Of a stretch of DNA of 64,000 bases, positions 17,559 through 25,745 are shown in pieces. Origin of the DNA: Chitinophaga varians (GTDB lineage: Bacteria; Bacteroidota; Bacteroidia; Chitinophagales; Chitinophagaceae); NCBI RefSeq assembly GCF_012641275.1, contig NZ_JABAIA010000001.1, positions 868,001 to 932,000 of the forward strand, given 5' to 3'. The stretch's first letter is position 1. Every line of letters starts with the position of its first letter. The notes under the pieces were generated by a model that worked only from the letters and a program-made list of their open reading frames with translations, was not told where the DNA came from and did not search any database. A program made the translations under genes and the position numbers.

Positions 17559-18380
17559 ATGAACTTCCATATCTGTCATCCCGGAGATGCTTTGCGTCCG
17601 TTCGTTAAACAATTTTATTACTGGGAAGATGATTCCCGCGGCCAGATACAGTTACCGCAGCATTTATTTACGCTGGGCGACCAGTACATGGTATTTATCC
17701 CGGAAGGGACAGCGGTGATAAAGCCGGCAGACCATGCGGCCTTTACGCTGCCTTCTCATGCCGTGACCGGTCATTTTACCAGCGCCTGTCAGCTGCAGGT
17801 GAGCGGCCCGGTGCGGATGACAGTCGTGCAACTGAACGCCTATGGCTGCTACCGTATGCTGGGCATTGACGGTGAGTCTTTCACCAATTACTACCGCAAC
17901 CTGGACCTGCATGAGAACGCAGTTTGGTCACAGCTGGGAAACCGCCTTCAGCAGCTTCGCGACCCGCAGGAGATCACCGCTGTGCTGAACGAGACATTTC
18001 AACAGGTATTGCAAAGTGATGCGCCCTGCCTGAAGCAGGCAGACGAGATGGCCGATTACCTCCTGGCCCGTCAGGGCAATGTGAGCGTGGAAGAACTGGC
18101 GAAGGCGTTTCAGTTGTCCCGTCCCACGCTGGAGCGGTTGTTCAACCGGGTAATAGGCATGCCGCCACAGCTATTTGCCCGCATGGTCCGTTTCCGGAAT
18201 GCGTTGCAGCAAACAGATATGGCGCAGTGGCAGATGCCGGCCACGGCCTATTATAACCTGGCGATGTTCATACAGGACCATTTGCAGTTCAACGGCGAAA
18301 TGCCGTCCTGGTATAATGCGCCGGCCACTATCGCGCATATGCCGGCACCGGCCATGCAACAGGTGGCAGTAGCGAGTTAG
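17559..18380 (+). CDS. AraC family transcriptional regulator
   Basis: A 273-residue protein. The N-terminal part begins HICHPGDALRPFVKQFYYWE, as in regulators with a DUF6597-type sensor half; the C-terminal part has a first helix-turn-helix (VSVEELAKAFQLSRPTLERLFNRVIGMPP) and a second weaker one (MFIQDHLQFNGEMPSWY). The linker between the two HTH units seems slightly degenerate (Ala-rich DMAQWQMPATAYY), so DNA binding may differ from the norm. No obvious target besides the following small genes. Confidence 0.85.
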   Translation: MNFHICHPGDALRPFVKQFYYWEDDSRGQIQLPQHLFTLGDQYMVFIPEGTAVIKPADHAAFTLPSHAVTGHFTSACQLQVSGPVRMTVVQLNAYGCYRMLGIDGESFTNYYRNLDLHENAVWSQLGNRLQQLRDPQEITAVLNETFQQVLQSDAPCLKQADEMADYLLARQGNVSVEELAKAFQLSRPTLERLFNRVIGMPPQLFARMVRFRNALQQTDMAQWQMPATAYYNLAMFIQDHLQFNGEMPSWYNAPATIAHMPAPAMQQVAVAS

Positions 18381-18421
18381 AAAAAATTGCCTACATTTAG
18401 TAACGCTCAATGTTACTGACT

Positions 18422-18874
18422 ATGGCAACTACCATTTACCTCGTTAAAGACGGAGACTATACTGTTTCAACTGACAAATCAAGGCTGGACATCAGTGTTA
18501 TACACGATTTCCTGGCAAAAGAATCATACTGGGCAAAAGATATTCCTGTCAGTGTTGTGGAAAAAACACTGGCAGGATCTTTATGTTTTGGATTATACTA
18601 TCGCGACCGGCAGATAGGATTTGCCAGGCTGATCACCGATCTGGCTTCTTTCGCCTACCTGGCCGATGTGTTTGTGGTACCTGCCTACCGCGGCAAAGGT
18701 CTTTCCAAACTGCTGATGCGCGCCATACTGGAGCACCCCGAGCTGCAAACCCTGCGGAGATGGCTGCTGGTAACACAGGATGCACACGAATTATACCGGC
18801 AGTTCGGCTTCACAGAAGTGCCTAATCCGGAAAAGTTTATGCAGCGTCATAACCCGAACGCTTATACGAAATAA
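18422..18874 (+). CDS. GNAT family N-acetyltransferase
   Basis: A 150-residue acyltransferase with the acetyl-CoA loop VVPAYRGKGLSKLLM (motif A, Q/RxxGxG/A form) preceded by the strand FAYLADVFV, and a C-terminal LYRQFGFTEV segment. The opening STDKSRLDISVIHDFLAKESYWAK is typical of a common GNAT subfamily. ATG 18422 is preferred to ATG 18410, which adds four residues. Substrate unknown. Confidence 0.88.
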   Translation: MATTIYLVKDGDYTVSTDKSRLDISVIHDFLAKESYWAKDIPVSVVEKTLAGSLCFGLYYRDRQIGFARLITDLASFAYLADVFVVPAYRGKGLSKLLMRAILEHPELQTLRRWLLVTQDAHELYRQFGFTEVPNPEKFMQRHNPNAYTK

Positions 18875-18925
18875 CAGTCCGACAACTATTCTTTTTATTA
18901 TATTACCCCGATAATCTGGTGCTAT

Positions 18926-19429
18926 ATGCAATATTCCGCAGCCCACTGGCGAGATCAATTAAAATTACAACCACACGTGGAAGGCGGCGCCTTTCTCGAA
19001 ACATACCGTTCTGAGTGGATGCTGGACATGAGCACCCTGCCGGCCGGCATGGGTGGCAACCGGAACGCGTCTACCTGTATATATTTTTTACTGGAAGAAG
19101 GACAGTTTTCCGCTTTTCACCGCATTGCCGCTGATGAGATCTGGCACTTCTATGACGGCCAAACCCTTACCATCTATGAGATTGAGCCGGGCGGGCAGCT
19201 CCGGGCACACAAGCTGGGGCGGGATATTCAAAACGGCGAGAGCCTGCAGGTGATCATCTGCGCAGGCAACTGGTTTGCCTCCCGCGTGGAAGTGCCCGGC
19301 GGATATGCGCTCACCGGCTGTACCGTAGCACCCGGCTTCGACTTCGCCGATTTTGAGCTGGCAGACAAGGCCACCTTACAGGCTGCCTATCCACAACATG
19401 CATCGCTGATTGACAGCCTTACCCGGTAA
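18926..19429 (+). CDS. cupin domain-containing protein (DUF985 family)
   Basis: A 167-residue single-domain cupin. It has the DUF985 pattern: LQPHVEGGAFLETYRS, STCIYFLLEEGQFSAFHRIAADEIWHFYDG and VEVPGGYALTGCTVAPGFDFADFEL. The His/Glu positions in AFHRIAADEIWHF fit a metal-binding cupin motif. Probably a small cytosolic sugar or metabolite-binding enzyme; reaction not known for the family. Follows the GNAT gene by 51 bp. Confidence 0.88.
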   Translation: MQYSAAHWRDQLKLQPHVEGGAFLETYRSEWMLDMSTLPAGMGGNRNASTCIYFLLEEGQFSAFHRIAADEIWHFYDGQTLTIYEIEPGGQLRAHKLGRDIQNGESLQVIICAGNWFASRVEVPGGYALTGCTVAPGFDFADFELADKATLQAAYPQHASLIDSLTR

Positions 19430-19526
19430 TCTAACGTTAACGATTAAACGCACATTATACTCCGGCTTTTTATTAATTTACAGCCGGACCAGGTAAGATA
19501 TTGCCTGTTTTTATCAAACCATCCTC

Positions 19527-20147
19527 ATGAAGAAGATCCTCTATATTGTTGCTTTTCTGCTACTGGCCGTGCTGCTTTTCTGGCTGGGCAAACGTTTTGG
19601 TTCCTCCAATGTCAGCGAGCAGGTGATCTCCAACAGCACTATTGTAAAGGAAATCGCCGAACTGGCCAGCCTGGACGTACAAGGCTCCGCCAGCATCAAA
19701 CGCAGTAACATTGAAGACAGCGGCGGGTGGAGCGATAATCTGAAGAAGGCTTTCCTGGAAAACACCGTATGGGTCACTATCCCCTATCAGGCAAAATACG
19801 GGGTGAATATCGACGAAAAACATTTTAAGGTGGAAGTCAGCAATAAAAAGATCATTGTTCACTTGCCGGCGCCTAAGCTAATGAGCTACGAGCTGAAAGT
19901 AGACAAAATGGAAACGGCCAACCGCAAGGGCTGGCTCCTCTTCCAGGACGACGAAACCTATACTGCCGTGCAGAAAAAGCTGTACCAGACATCCCGCAGC
20001 CAGCTGGAAAATAACCAATTGTACATACAGCAATCCAAAGACAAGATCCGGAAGGTAATGGAGCAGTATTACGCCCCCTTCCTGAAAGACCATACCCTTG
20101 AAGTACAGTTTGACGGCGCCGCCACGGCCACCCCTCCGCTCAACTGA
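19527..20147 (+). CDS. DUF4230 domain-containing protein
   Basis: A 206-residue protein with one N-terminal membrane segment (LYIVAFLLLAVLLFWLGKRF) and a domain starting SNSTIVKEIAELASLDVQGSASIKRSN..., matching the DUF4230 pattern, with strands VWVTIPYQAKYGVNI and KIIVHLPAPKL. Likely anchored in the inner membrane facing the periplasm. Function unknown in the family. Convergent with the next gene, 7 bp between stops. Confidence 0.82.
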   Translation: MKKILYIVAFLLLAVLLFWLGKRFGSSNVSEQVISNSTIVKEIAELASLDVQGSASIKRSNIEDSGGWSDNLKKAFLENTVWVTIPYQAKYGVNIDEKHFKVEVSNKKIIVHLPAPKLMSYELKVDKMETANRKGWLLFQDDETYTAVQKKLYQTSRSQLENNQLYIQQSKDKIRKVMEQYYAPFLKDHTLEVQFDGAATATPPLN

Positions 20148-20154
20148 TCAGACA

Positions 20155-20874
20155 TCAGGCTGCGTTAAGGGCTATATACCGCACCAGGCTGCGTTTTGCG
20201 ACCGGCAGCAGCGTCTCGTTGACCGGCAATACCAGGGGCGTTTCCACACAATATACCGCCGGGTTAGACGCCTTATTTTTCCTGAGCAGGATTGTTTTGA
20301 TGTGCTCGCAAGTGTGTACCAGGTCTTTTGTGTACGCTTCCAGGTATTCCGTACGGATGCCCCGGTACTGTTCATCATGCCGTTCAAAAATGGTTAGATG
20401 ATAGCTGTATACCAGCGTATCGCTGTAACGCCCGTCACACAGCAGCAGGTAACCCGATGTATTTTCCAGCGGCACCAGCCCCACTGGTGAAATCCGCAGT
20501 TTGTCCTGCACAAACTCGTAAATCTCCGTTCCGTCGCGGATCGTGTCGTTCATAGCAGACAGGGCGTATCCGATGATTTCTTCCAGTTCCTGCATCAGCT
20601 CATCATCTTCACTTACTTTTTCGTACAGCAGCATCAGTTTCTCCAGGTCGATGCCGGTCAACCGTTTGGGGAACTGTTGTTCCATCAGTTGTTTGTTTTC
20701 CCTGAAAGCCCGGAGATTGTTAAAATGGTAGATGATATCAGCCAGCTGGGGATATAGCTTGTTTTGGTTAAAGGCCCGGTGGATCTCCTGCAGGTAGGAC
20801 AACAGGGTGTATTTCTTCAGTTCAAAATCAATATAGCCATCCGCAAACCAGGTTTCGCTCAGCGTTGTTCCCAT
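20155..20874 (-). CDS. conserved hypothetical protein
   Basis: A 239-residue soluble protein without signal peptide or membrane segment. The N-terminal half is helical and charged (YLQEIHRAFNQNKLYPQLADIIYHFNNLRAFRENKQLM); the C-terminal half has alternating strands. I recognise no motif. Codon use resembles neighbours, so the gene is probably real and native. Downstream of it (leftward) lies the convergent DUF4230 gene. Confidence 0.7.
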   Translation of the reverse strand: MGTTLSETWFADGYIDFELKKYTLLSYLQEIHRAFNQNKLYPQLADIIYHFNNLRAFRENKQLMEQQFPKRLTGIDLEKLMLLYEKVSEDDELMQELEEIIGYALSAMNDTIRDGTEIYEFVQDKLRISPVGLVPLENTSGYLLLCDGRYSDTLVYSYHLTIFERHDEQYRGIRTEYLEAYTKDLVHTCEHIKTILLRKNKASNPAVYCVETPLVLPVNETLLPVAKRSLVRYIALNAA

Positions 20875-21376
20875 AAAAAAGTGAATTTAACGGTTACTAT
20901 TAATTTACGAAAAAAAGAGGACAAAACACAAGGCTCTTCCGCCGCACTTCCCGATGCGGCTTTGTCTATCGCGAATGTCATACATATGCCATGCCGTTTT
21001 ATCCGGCCACCGCATCGTCAATTTATCCCGGTGCGGTGGAACGGGCAAAAGCGGCCAAAACAACAAAAAGCAGCGTAAAGCAGTAAAACCGCGGTCCAGT
21101 CAACCGAAATGACTGGCATAAAAAGGGGTGGCGAACATGATTCAGTGCCTCATTCATATGAAAAATAAAAACAATAAATAACATTATTCTATGATAAACC
21201 GCAAACTATTCCTACAAAATAAAAATGCCGTACATGCTTTACTGTAAAGGGTTTCAGCATGATTAAGCAATAACTGGCAGGTACCCGCCGGAAATATTTT
21301 TTAACCTTCACCACTTTATTGATGTTTATTTCATAACTTCAGTATATTATTTTTCATTTTTTTAATTTCAGTTATC
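20875..21376. other. 500-bp structured intergenic region before the RRM gene
   Basis: No convincing gene. Three stem-loops stand out: GCCGCA/TGCGGC (20941-20960, then TTTGT), CCACCGCA/TGCGGTGG (21007-21039) and CCAGTCA/TGACTGG (21096-21116). Further right the sequence is AT-rich up to the RRM start. It could hold a small RNA or a structured 5' leader for the RNA-binding protein. Confidence 0.45.
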
Positions 21377-21694
21377 ATGAACATTTACGTAGCCAACCTG
21401 CACTATAGGTTGACCGATGAGGATCTCCATCAGATTTTCAGCGATTATGGAGAGGTTACCTCCGCTAAGGTTATCAAAGACCATGAAACAGGCCGCTCTC
21501 GTGGTTTCGGTTTTGTGGAAATGCCTAATCAGGAAGAAGGAGCCAAGGCTATGGATAGTTTAAACGGCAGCGAGATAGAAGGCAAGCAATTAATGGTAAA
21601 CGAAGCAAGACCTAAACAGCCGAATAATAATTTCAAAGGTGGTGGTAATCGTGGTGGCGGAGGAGGATATGGCTCCCGTGACCGTCGTTACTAA
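21377..21694 (+). CDS. RRM-type RNA-binding protein
   Basis: A 105-residue protein: one RNA recognition motif (residues 1-78) with RNP2 IYVANL and RNP1 RGFGFVEM, then a basic Gly-rich tail (GGGNRGGGGGYGSRDRRY). Such short RRM proteins in Bacteroidota bind single-stranded RNA and are thought to act as post-transcriptional regulators in a phylum that mostly lacks Hfq. The long upstream region may carry autoregulatory structure. Followed by a clear terminator. Confidence 0.95.
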   Translation: MNIYVANLHYRLTDEDLHQIFSDYGEVTSAKVIKDHETGRSRGFGFVEMPNQEEGAKAMDSLNGSEIEGKQLMVNEARPKQPNNNFKGGGNRGGGGGYGSRDRRY

Positions 21695-21720
21695 TCCCTT
21701 ATTCGGGCACAAAGGAATTG

Positions 21721-21750
21721 AAGAGGCGCTTTCACGAGCGCCTCTTTTTA
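21721..21750 (+). terminator. intrinsic terminator after RRM gene
   Basis: Perfect 10-bp stem AAGAGGCGCT / AGCGCCTCTT, 6-nt loop, then TTTATTT. Confidence 0.88.
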
Positions 21751-21753
21751 TTT

Positions 21754-21916
21754 GGGAATTTTTTGATTTACGATTTTGGAATTTCGTGGACCATCTAAGC
21801 GAATGATTAAAGTAAGGTATAAAATAGAAGACGGGCGCGATAATATCGCGCCCGTCTTCTATTTTATATTTGCTCAGATGATTTAAGAAATTCTAAAATC
21901 GTAAATCAAAAATCCC
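21754..21916. repeat. 163-bp nested cruciform-like inverted repeat
   Basis: Three concentric inverted repeats. Innermost is a perfect 25-bp palindrome around position 21843 (arms 21818-21842 and 21844-21868; core GAAGACGGGCGCGA). Next, CATCTAAGC (21792-21800) pairs with GCTCAGATG (21872-21880), one mismatch. Outermost, GGGAATTTTTTGATTTACGA (from 21754) pairs with TCGTAAATCAAAAATCCC (to 21916), the pairing continuing inward. It reaches exactly the stop of the leftward E2 gene. A bidirectional terminator is likely; the outer layers may be an element. Confidence 0.8.
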
Positions 21917-23256
21917 TAAATGGTCCGTTTGGGATCGAAATTTTCGAGTTCCTGGGCCACAGCAGTCAGGAAAGTAGCGCCCAGGGAGCCATCCACGATA
22001 CGGTGATCGTAGGACATGGACAGGTACATCATATGGCGGATAGCGATAGAGTCGCCCTGTTCGGTTTCCACGACCACGGGGCGTTTTTTGATAGCGCCGA
22101 CAGCCAGGATGGCCACCTGCGGCTGATTGATGATGGGGGTTCCCATCAGGCTGCCGAAAGTGCCAACGTTGGTGAGGGTGAAGGTACCGGACTGCGTGTC
22201 TTCCGGTTTCAGTTTGTTCTGACGGGCAGCATTGGCCAGGCCGTTGACCTGTTTGCTGAGGCCAGTCAGGTTGAGCATGTCTGCGTTTTTAATCACGGGC
22301 ACGATCAGGTTACCGGAAGGTAAGGCCGTGGCCATACCGATATTAATATCTTTTTTGATAATGATTTTATCACCGTCGAGGGAGCAGTTGATCAGCGGGA
22401 AACGTTTGATACATTTCACGATGGCTTCTATGAACAGTGGTGTGAACGTGAGTTTTTCGCCTTCTCTTTTTTCGAATTCACCTTTCATGCGATCGCGCCA
22501 TTTCACCATGTTGGTCACATCGGCTTCTGCGAAGCTGGTCACGTGCGGGCTGGTTTGTTTGCTCATCACCATATGGTTGGCGATCAGTTTGCGCATGCGG
22601 TCCATTTCCACGATTTCCACGTTGCCGTTATAGGTAGGGGAAGCAACGGTAGTGGTTACTGCCGGCGTGTTACGTACAGCGGTAGCAGGAGTGGCAGCAG
22701 TTTCCGCAACAGGTGTTACGTCGGGGACTACCTTGCCTTCCTTACGGTCTGCCACATATTGCAGGATATCCTTTTTGGTCACGCGGCCATCGCTGCCGGA
22801 ACCGGGAATCCTCTCCAGGTCGGCGAAGCTAACGCCTTCCTGTTGCGCAATGGTGAGCACGAGCGGGGAATAGAATCTGGCGCCGCCGGCAGCAGGTGTA
22901 GGGGCGGCCGCAGCTGCAACGGGTGCAGCAGATGGTACGGCGGCAGCGGTAAACTTAGGCTCTGAGGCCGCTACCGGTGTTTCAGGTACAGGTGCAGTAT
23001 TGGCCGCTGCATCGGCATTGGTATTGATACGGGCTATCACAGTGCCCACCGGTACCACATCGTTTTCCTTGAAGAGTACTTCGGCGATCACCCCTTCTGC
23101 AATCGAGGGGACTTCGCTGTCCACTTTGTCCGTAGCAATTTCCAACACGGTTTCATCCACTTTTACGTGATCGCCCGTCTTTTTATGCCAACGCAAAATG
23201 GTGGCTTCCATGATGCTTTCTCCCATTTTTGGCATTACCAATTCTACAATGGCCAT
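21916..23256 (-). CDS. 2-oxoacid dehydrogenase E2 (dihydrolipoyl acyltransferase)
   Basis: A 446-residue E2 subunit. One lipoyl domain (1-76; lipoyl-lysine K44 in ATDKVDSEVPS), an Ala/Pro-rich flexible linker, a peripheral E1/E3-binding domain (FYSPLVLTIAQQEGVSFADLERIPGSGSDGRVTKKDIL, described by its Ser-Pro-Leu and Gly-Arg-Val-Thr signatures), a second linker, and a catalytic domain ending in SYDHRIVDG with the active-site His. It transfers acyl groups to CoA in a pyruvate, 2-oxoglutarate or branched-chain complex; which one cannot be decided here, as E1 and E3 are absent. Last gene of a leftward group. Confidence 0.93.
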   Translation of the reverse strand: MAIVELVMPKMGESIMEATILRWHKKTGDHVKVDETVLEIATDKVDSEVPSIAEGVIAEVLFKENDVVPVGTVIARINTNADAAANTAPVPETPVAASEPKFTAAAVPSAAPVAAAAAPTPAAGGARFYSPLVLTIAQQEGVSFADLERIPGSGSDGRVTKKDILQYVADRKEGKVVPDVTPVAETAATPATAVRNTPAVTTTVASPTYNGNVEIVEMDRMRKLIANHMVMSKQTSPHVTSFAEADVTNMVKWRDRMKGEFEKREGEKLTFTPLFIEAIVKCIKRFPLINCSLDGDKIIIKKDINIGMATALPSGNLIVPVIKNADMLNLTGLSKQVNGLANAARQNKLKPEDTQSGTFTLTNVGTFGSLMGTPIINQPQVAILAVGAIKKRPVVVETEQGDSIAIRHMMYLSMSYDHRIVDGSLGATFLTAVAQELENFDPKRTI

Positions 23257-23327
23257 AAGATTGTTTTTAGCTTTAGTGTGGACAAAAATAAGGGAATTGT
23301 ATCAATTCAGTCAGTCAGTGCTGCGGC

Positions 23328-24575
23328 TTATTCCAAAATGAGCTTACGCAGCTCGTTCATCGCATACACGGCGGTCATCTGGGTATTCCGTTCCCGGTCA
23401 TACCGCAGATGGTACTTGATGGCTGTCATTTTCTCCCGGCTGCCAACGGCCACCCATACGGTGCCGACCGGCTTTTCCGGGGTGCCGCCGTCGGGCCCCA
23501 TGATACCGGATACGGCTATGGCATAATCTGTTTCCAGCAGTTGCAGGGCGCCGGCCAGCATTTCCTTCACGGTTTCCTCACTTACCGCACCATAGGTCTG
23601 CAATGTCTCTGCTTTTACACCCAACAGCTTCATTTTCATCTCATTGGCGTAGGTAATGGCGCTGCCTTTATAATAGGCGGAACTACCGGGAACAGCTGTG
23701 ATCCAGGTGGATATTTGTCCACCGGTACAGCTTTCAGCGGTGCCTACCGTCTTTCCTCTTTCTTTCAGCAGCTGCCCCAGCACCTCTCCGATGCTGATGT
23801 CCTGATCAGTGACGGTGATATCCGGCAATAACGCCATCAGTTCATGGAAATAGCCTGTCAGTTCAGCTGCGGAGGTCACTTTGTCCGCACCGAAGGCGGT
23901 AAGTCGCAGTTTCAGCAGGCTATAGCTGGGCAGGTAAGCCAGTTTGATATGTGGCGGCAGTTTTGCTTCAAAAGCTATCAGCCTTTCCGCTACAAATGAT
24001 TCCCCCATACCGGAGGTGATCAGCGTACGGTGTACTACCGCAGGGGTATTAAAATGTGCCGCCAGCTGAGGCAGCACGTAACTTTCCATGATGCCTTTCA
24101 TTTCGTGCGGCACACCGGGCATAGACACATAGATCTTCCCGTCTTTTTCGAACCACATGCCGGGGGCGGTGCCTCTCTCGTTGGCAATCACTGTACAGGA
24201 CTCAGGCACCAGGGCCTGGGCCACATTACGTTCCAGTATCGGCAGGCCGCGGCTTTCGAAGATGTGCAGCACCCGCTGCAGTGTGGCTGCATCCTGCACC
24301 AGCCGGGTCTGGAAGTATTCGCAGAGCGTGGGTTTGGTGATATCATCGGCCGTAGGCCCCAATCCTCCGGTAATCAGTACGATATCAGACAGTTCAGCTT
24401 CTTTGGCGAGGTTGGACAGGATGTCTTCCCGTACATCGCCAATGGCTAAACGCCGATGTACCCAGATACCTAATGCATTGAGTTCCTGTGCCATCCAGGC
24501 GGAATTGGTATCAATCGTTTGTCCTATCAGCAGTTCATCACCAATGGTAATGATGCTGGCGGTTATTTTGCTCAT
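23328..24575 (-). CDS. cinA: CinA family protein (nicotinamide-nucleotide amidohydrolase)
   Basis: A 415-residue two-domain protein. The N-terminal molybdopterin-binding-like domain shows TIGDELLIGQTIDTNS and ITGGLGPTADDITK; the C-terminal CinA domain carries TAESCTGGQIS and SGIMGPDGGTPEKPVGTVWV, the NMN deamidase region. Together they belong to the pyridine-nucleotide salvage enzyme also called competence/damage-inducible protein. Full family length. Between the thioesterase gene (54 bp) and E2 (71 bp). Confidence 0.95.
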   Translation of the reverse strand: MSKITASIITIGDELLIGQTIDTNSAWMAQELNALGIWVHRRLAIGDVREDILSNLAKEAELSDIVLITGGLGPTADDITKPTLCEYFQTRLVQDAATLQRVLHIFESRGLPILERNVAQALVPESCTVIANERGTAPGMWFEKDGKIYVSMPGVPHEMKGIMESYVLPQLAAHFNTPAVVHRTLITSGMGESFVAERLIAFEAKLPPHIKLAYLPSYSLLKLRLTAFGADKVTSAAELTGYFHELMALLPDITVTDQDISIGEVLGQLLKERGKTVGTAESCTGGQISTWITAVPGSSAYYKGSAITYANEMKMKLLGVKAETLQTYGAVSEETVKEMLAGALQLLETDYAIAVSGIMGPDGGTPEKPVGTVWVAVGSREKMTAIKYHLRYDRERNTQMTAVYAMNELRKLILE

Positions 24576-24629
24576 AGTTGCAGAAATGTCAAATGGCGGA
24601 CATCAAACATGATCATCCGCCATTCGTAA

Positions 24630-25040
24630 TTATTTAAAAAAAGGTTCCAGCCGTTCTTTCAGTGCTTCCGGCAGGCCTGCTTTCTGTTTGGTTTTCACAT
24701 CGATGAACACCAGTGTGGTCACGCCTACGTTGAGCAACTCCCCTTTTTCGTTGTACAGTTCACTATGAAATTGTATCCGGGAACTTTTCGGCAGTTCTTT
24801 TAATATAGTCTTCACCGTTATCAGGTCGTCATAATACGCCGGGCGAAGGTATTTTACATTTAGTTCCGCTACCGGCATGATCACGCCCTGCTCTTCCAGT
24901 TCACGATAGCTGAAGCCCAGTTCCCTGATGGCTTCCGCCCTGCCTACTTCGTAATACAGGCCGTAGTTACCGTAATAGAGATATCCCATCTGGTCCGTTT
25001 CCCCGTATCTTACCCTGATCGTCGTTATACTGCTAAACAT
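24630..25040 (-). CDS. acyl-CoA thioesterase (4HBT hotdog fold, YbgC-like)
   Basis: A 136-residue hotdog-fold enzyme. The start TTIRVRYGETDQMGYLYYGNYGLYYEVGRAEAI holds the YbgC/FcbC signature with the catalytic Asp (ETDQMGYLYYGNY) and the following helix. Hydrolyses acyl-CoA thioesters in the cytoplasm. Co-directional with DoxX and CinA genes, both within 55 bp. Confidence 0.92.
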   Translation of the reverse strand: MFSSITTIRVRYGETDQMGYLYYGNYGLYYEVGRAEAIRELGFSYRELEEQGVIMPVAELNVKYLRPAYYDDLITVKTILKELPKSSRIQFHSELYNEKGELLNVGVTTLVFIDVKTKQKAGLPEALKERLEPFFK

Positions 25041-25093
25041 GATTGCTTCCGATTTTTATATAAAAAGCTGGTCGTACAAAGACCGCTCCACGA

Positions 25094-25513
25094 TTATTTG
25101 CCCAGTGCGCCATCGATGGAAAACTTACCTGGCCCGGTAAACAGGACCACCAGGAAACCGGTCAGGTACATCAACGGCAGTTCGATCTTATCGAAGTTAA
25201 AATCCAACAGGTCTGACCGGTGTACCATTCCCACGATCACTGACATGCAGATCACCAGGGGCACTGCGGCCAGCCTGGTCAGCAATCCCATCATCAGTAA
25301 AACAGAACAGAAAACTTCTGCAAAAACGGTCATCCCCAAAGAAAATTTATGCCCTACGCCCAAAGGATCAGGGAAAGAATTCATTTTGGCAGCAAAATTG
25401 ATCAGTTTGGGCCATCCGTGCAATAACAACAGGCCGCCGAACATCAGCCGCAATATCAGCATGGAGAAGCTCACAGCACCGCCAGTGTAGCCGGTTGAGA
25501 ATAGTTTTCTCAT
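25094..25513 (-). CDS. DoxX family membrane protein
   Basis: A 139-residue protein with four membrane segments and the DoxX pattern RLMFGGLLLLHGWPKLINF near the start, then MTVFAEVFCSVLLMMGLLTRLAAVPLVI. Members sit in the inner membrane; some associate with redox or thiol metabolism. First gene of the DoxX, thioesterase, CinA, E2 leftward series. Confidence 0.9.
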   Translation of the reverse strand: MRKLFSTGYTGGAVSFSMLILRLMFGGLLLLHGWPKLINFAAKMNSFPDPLGVGHKFSLGMTVFAEVFCSVLLMMGLLTRLAAVPLVICMSVIVGMVHRSDLLDFNFDKIELPLMYLTGFLVVLFTGPGKFSIDGALGK

Positions 25514-25634
25514 AACAGGTAAGGTTTTTGCGCTATAAAATTATTTGCCGCAATATAGCGCAATAGCCTTTTCCAGACAGCCGGAGTTATCCACATTGTT
25601 GGAAAACCGATCCGAAAAGAAAGGATATTACTTT

Positions 25635-25642
25635 TATATTTG
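25635..25642 (+). promoter_or_regulatory. -7 element (TATATTTG)
   Basis: Perfect TAnnTTTG match, 103 bp before the TPR gene, implying a leader of about 95 nt. No clear -33 box. Confidence 0.5.
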
Positions 25643-25745
25643 CCTGGTTTGTGTCCCTGATACTGTTCCGATAATACCTGACGGGAAAATATTTTCCGGC
25701 AGGAATTCGTTTAAAACGCATAATTCAAGATATAACAGCTAAAGC

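Noticed and set aside
20764..21078. 104-codon plus-strand frame running into the RRM upstream region
   Set aside because: Its first part is antisense to the hypothetical gene and the rest crosses two stem-loops; composition is not protein-like.
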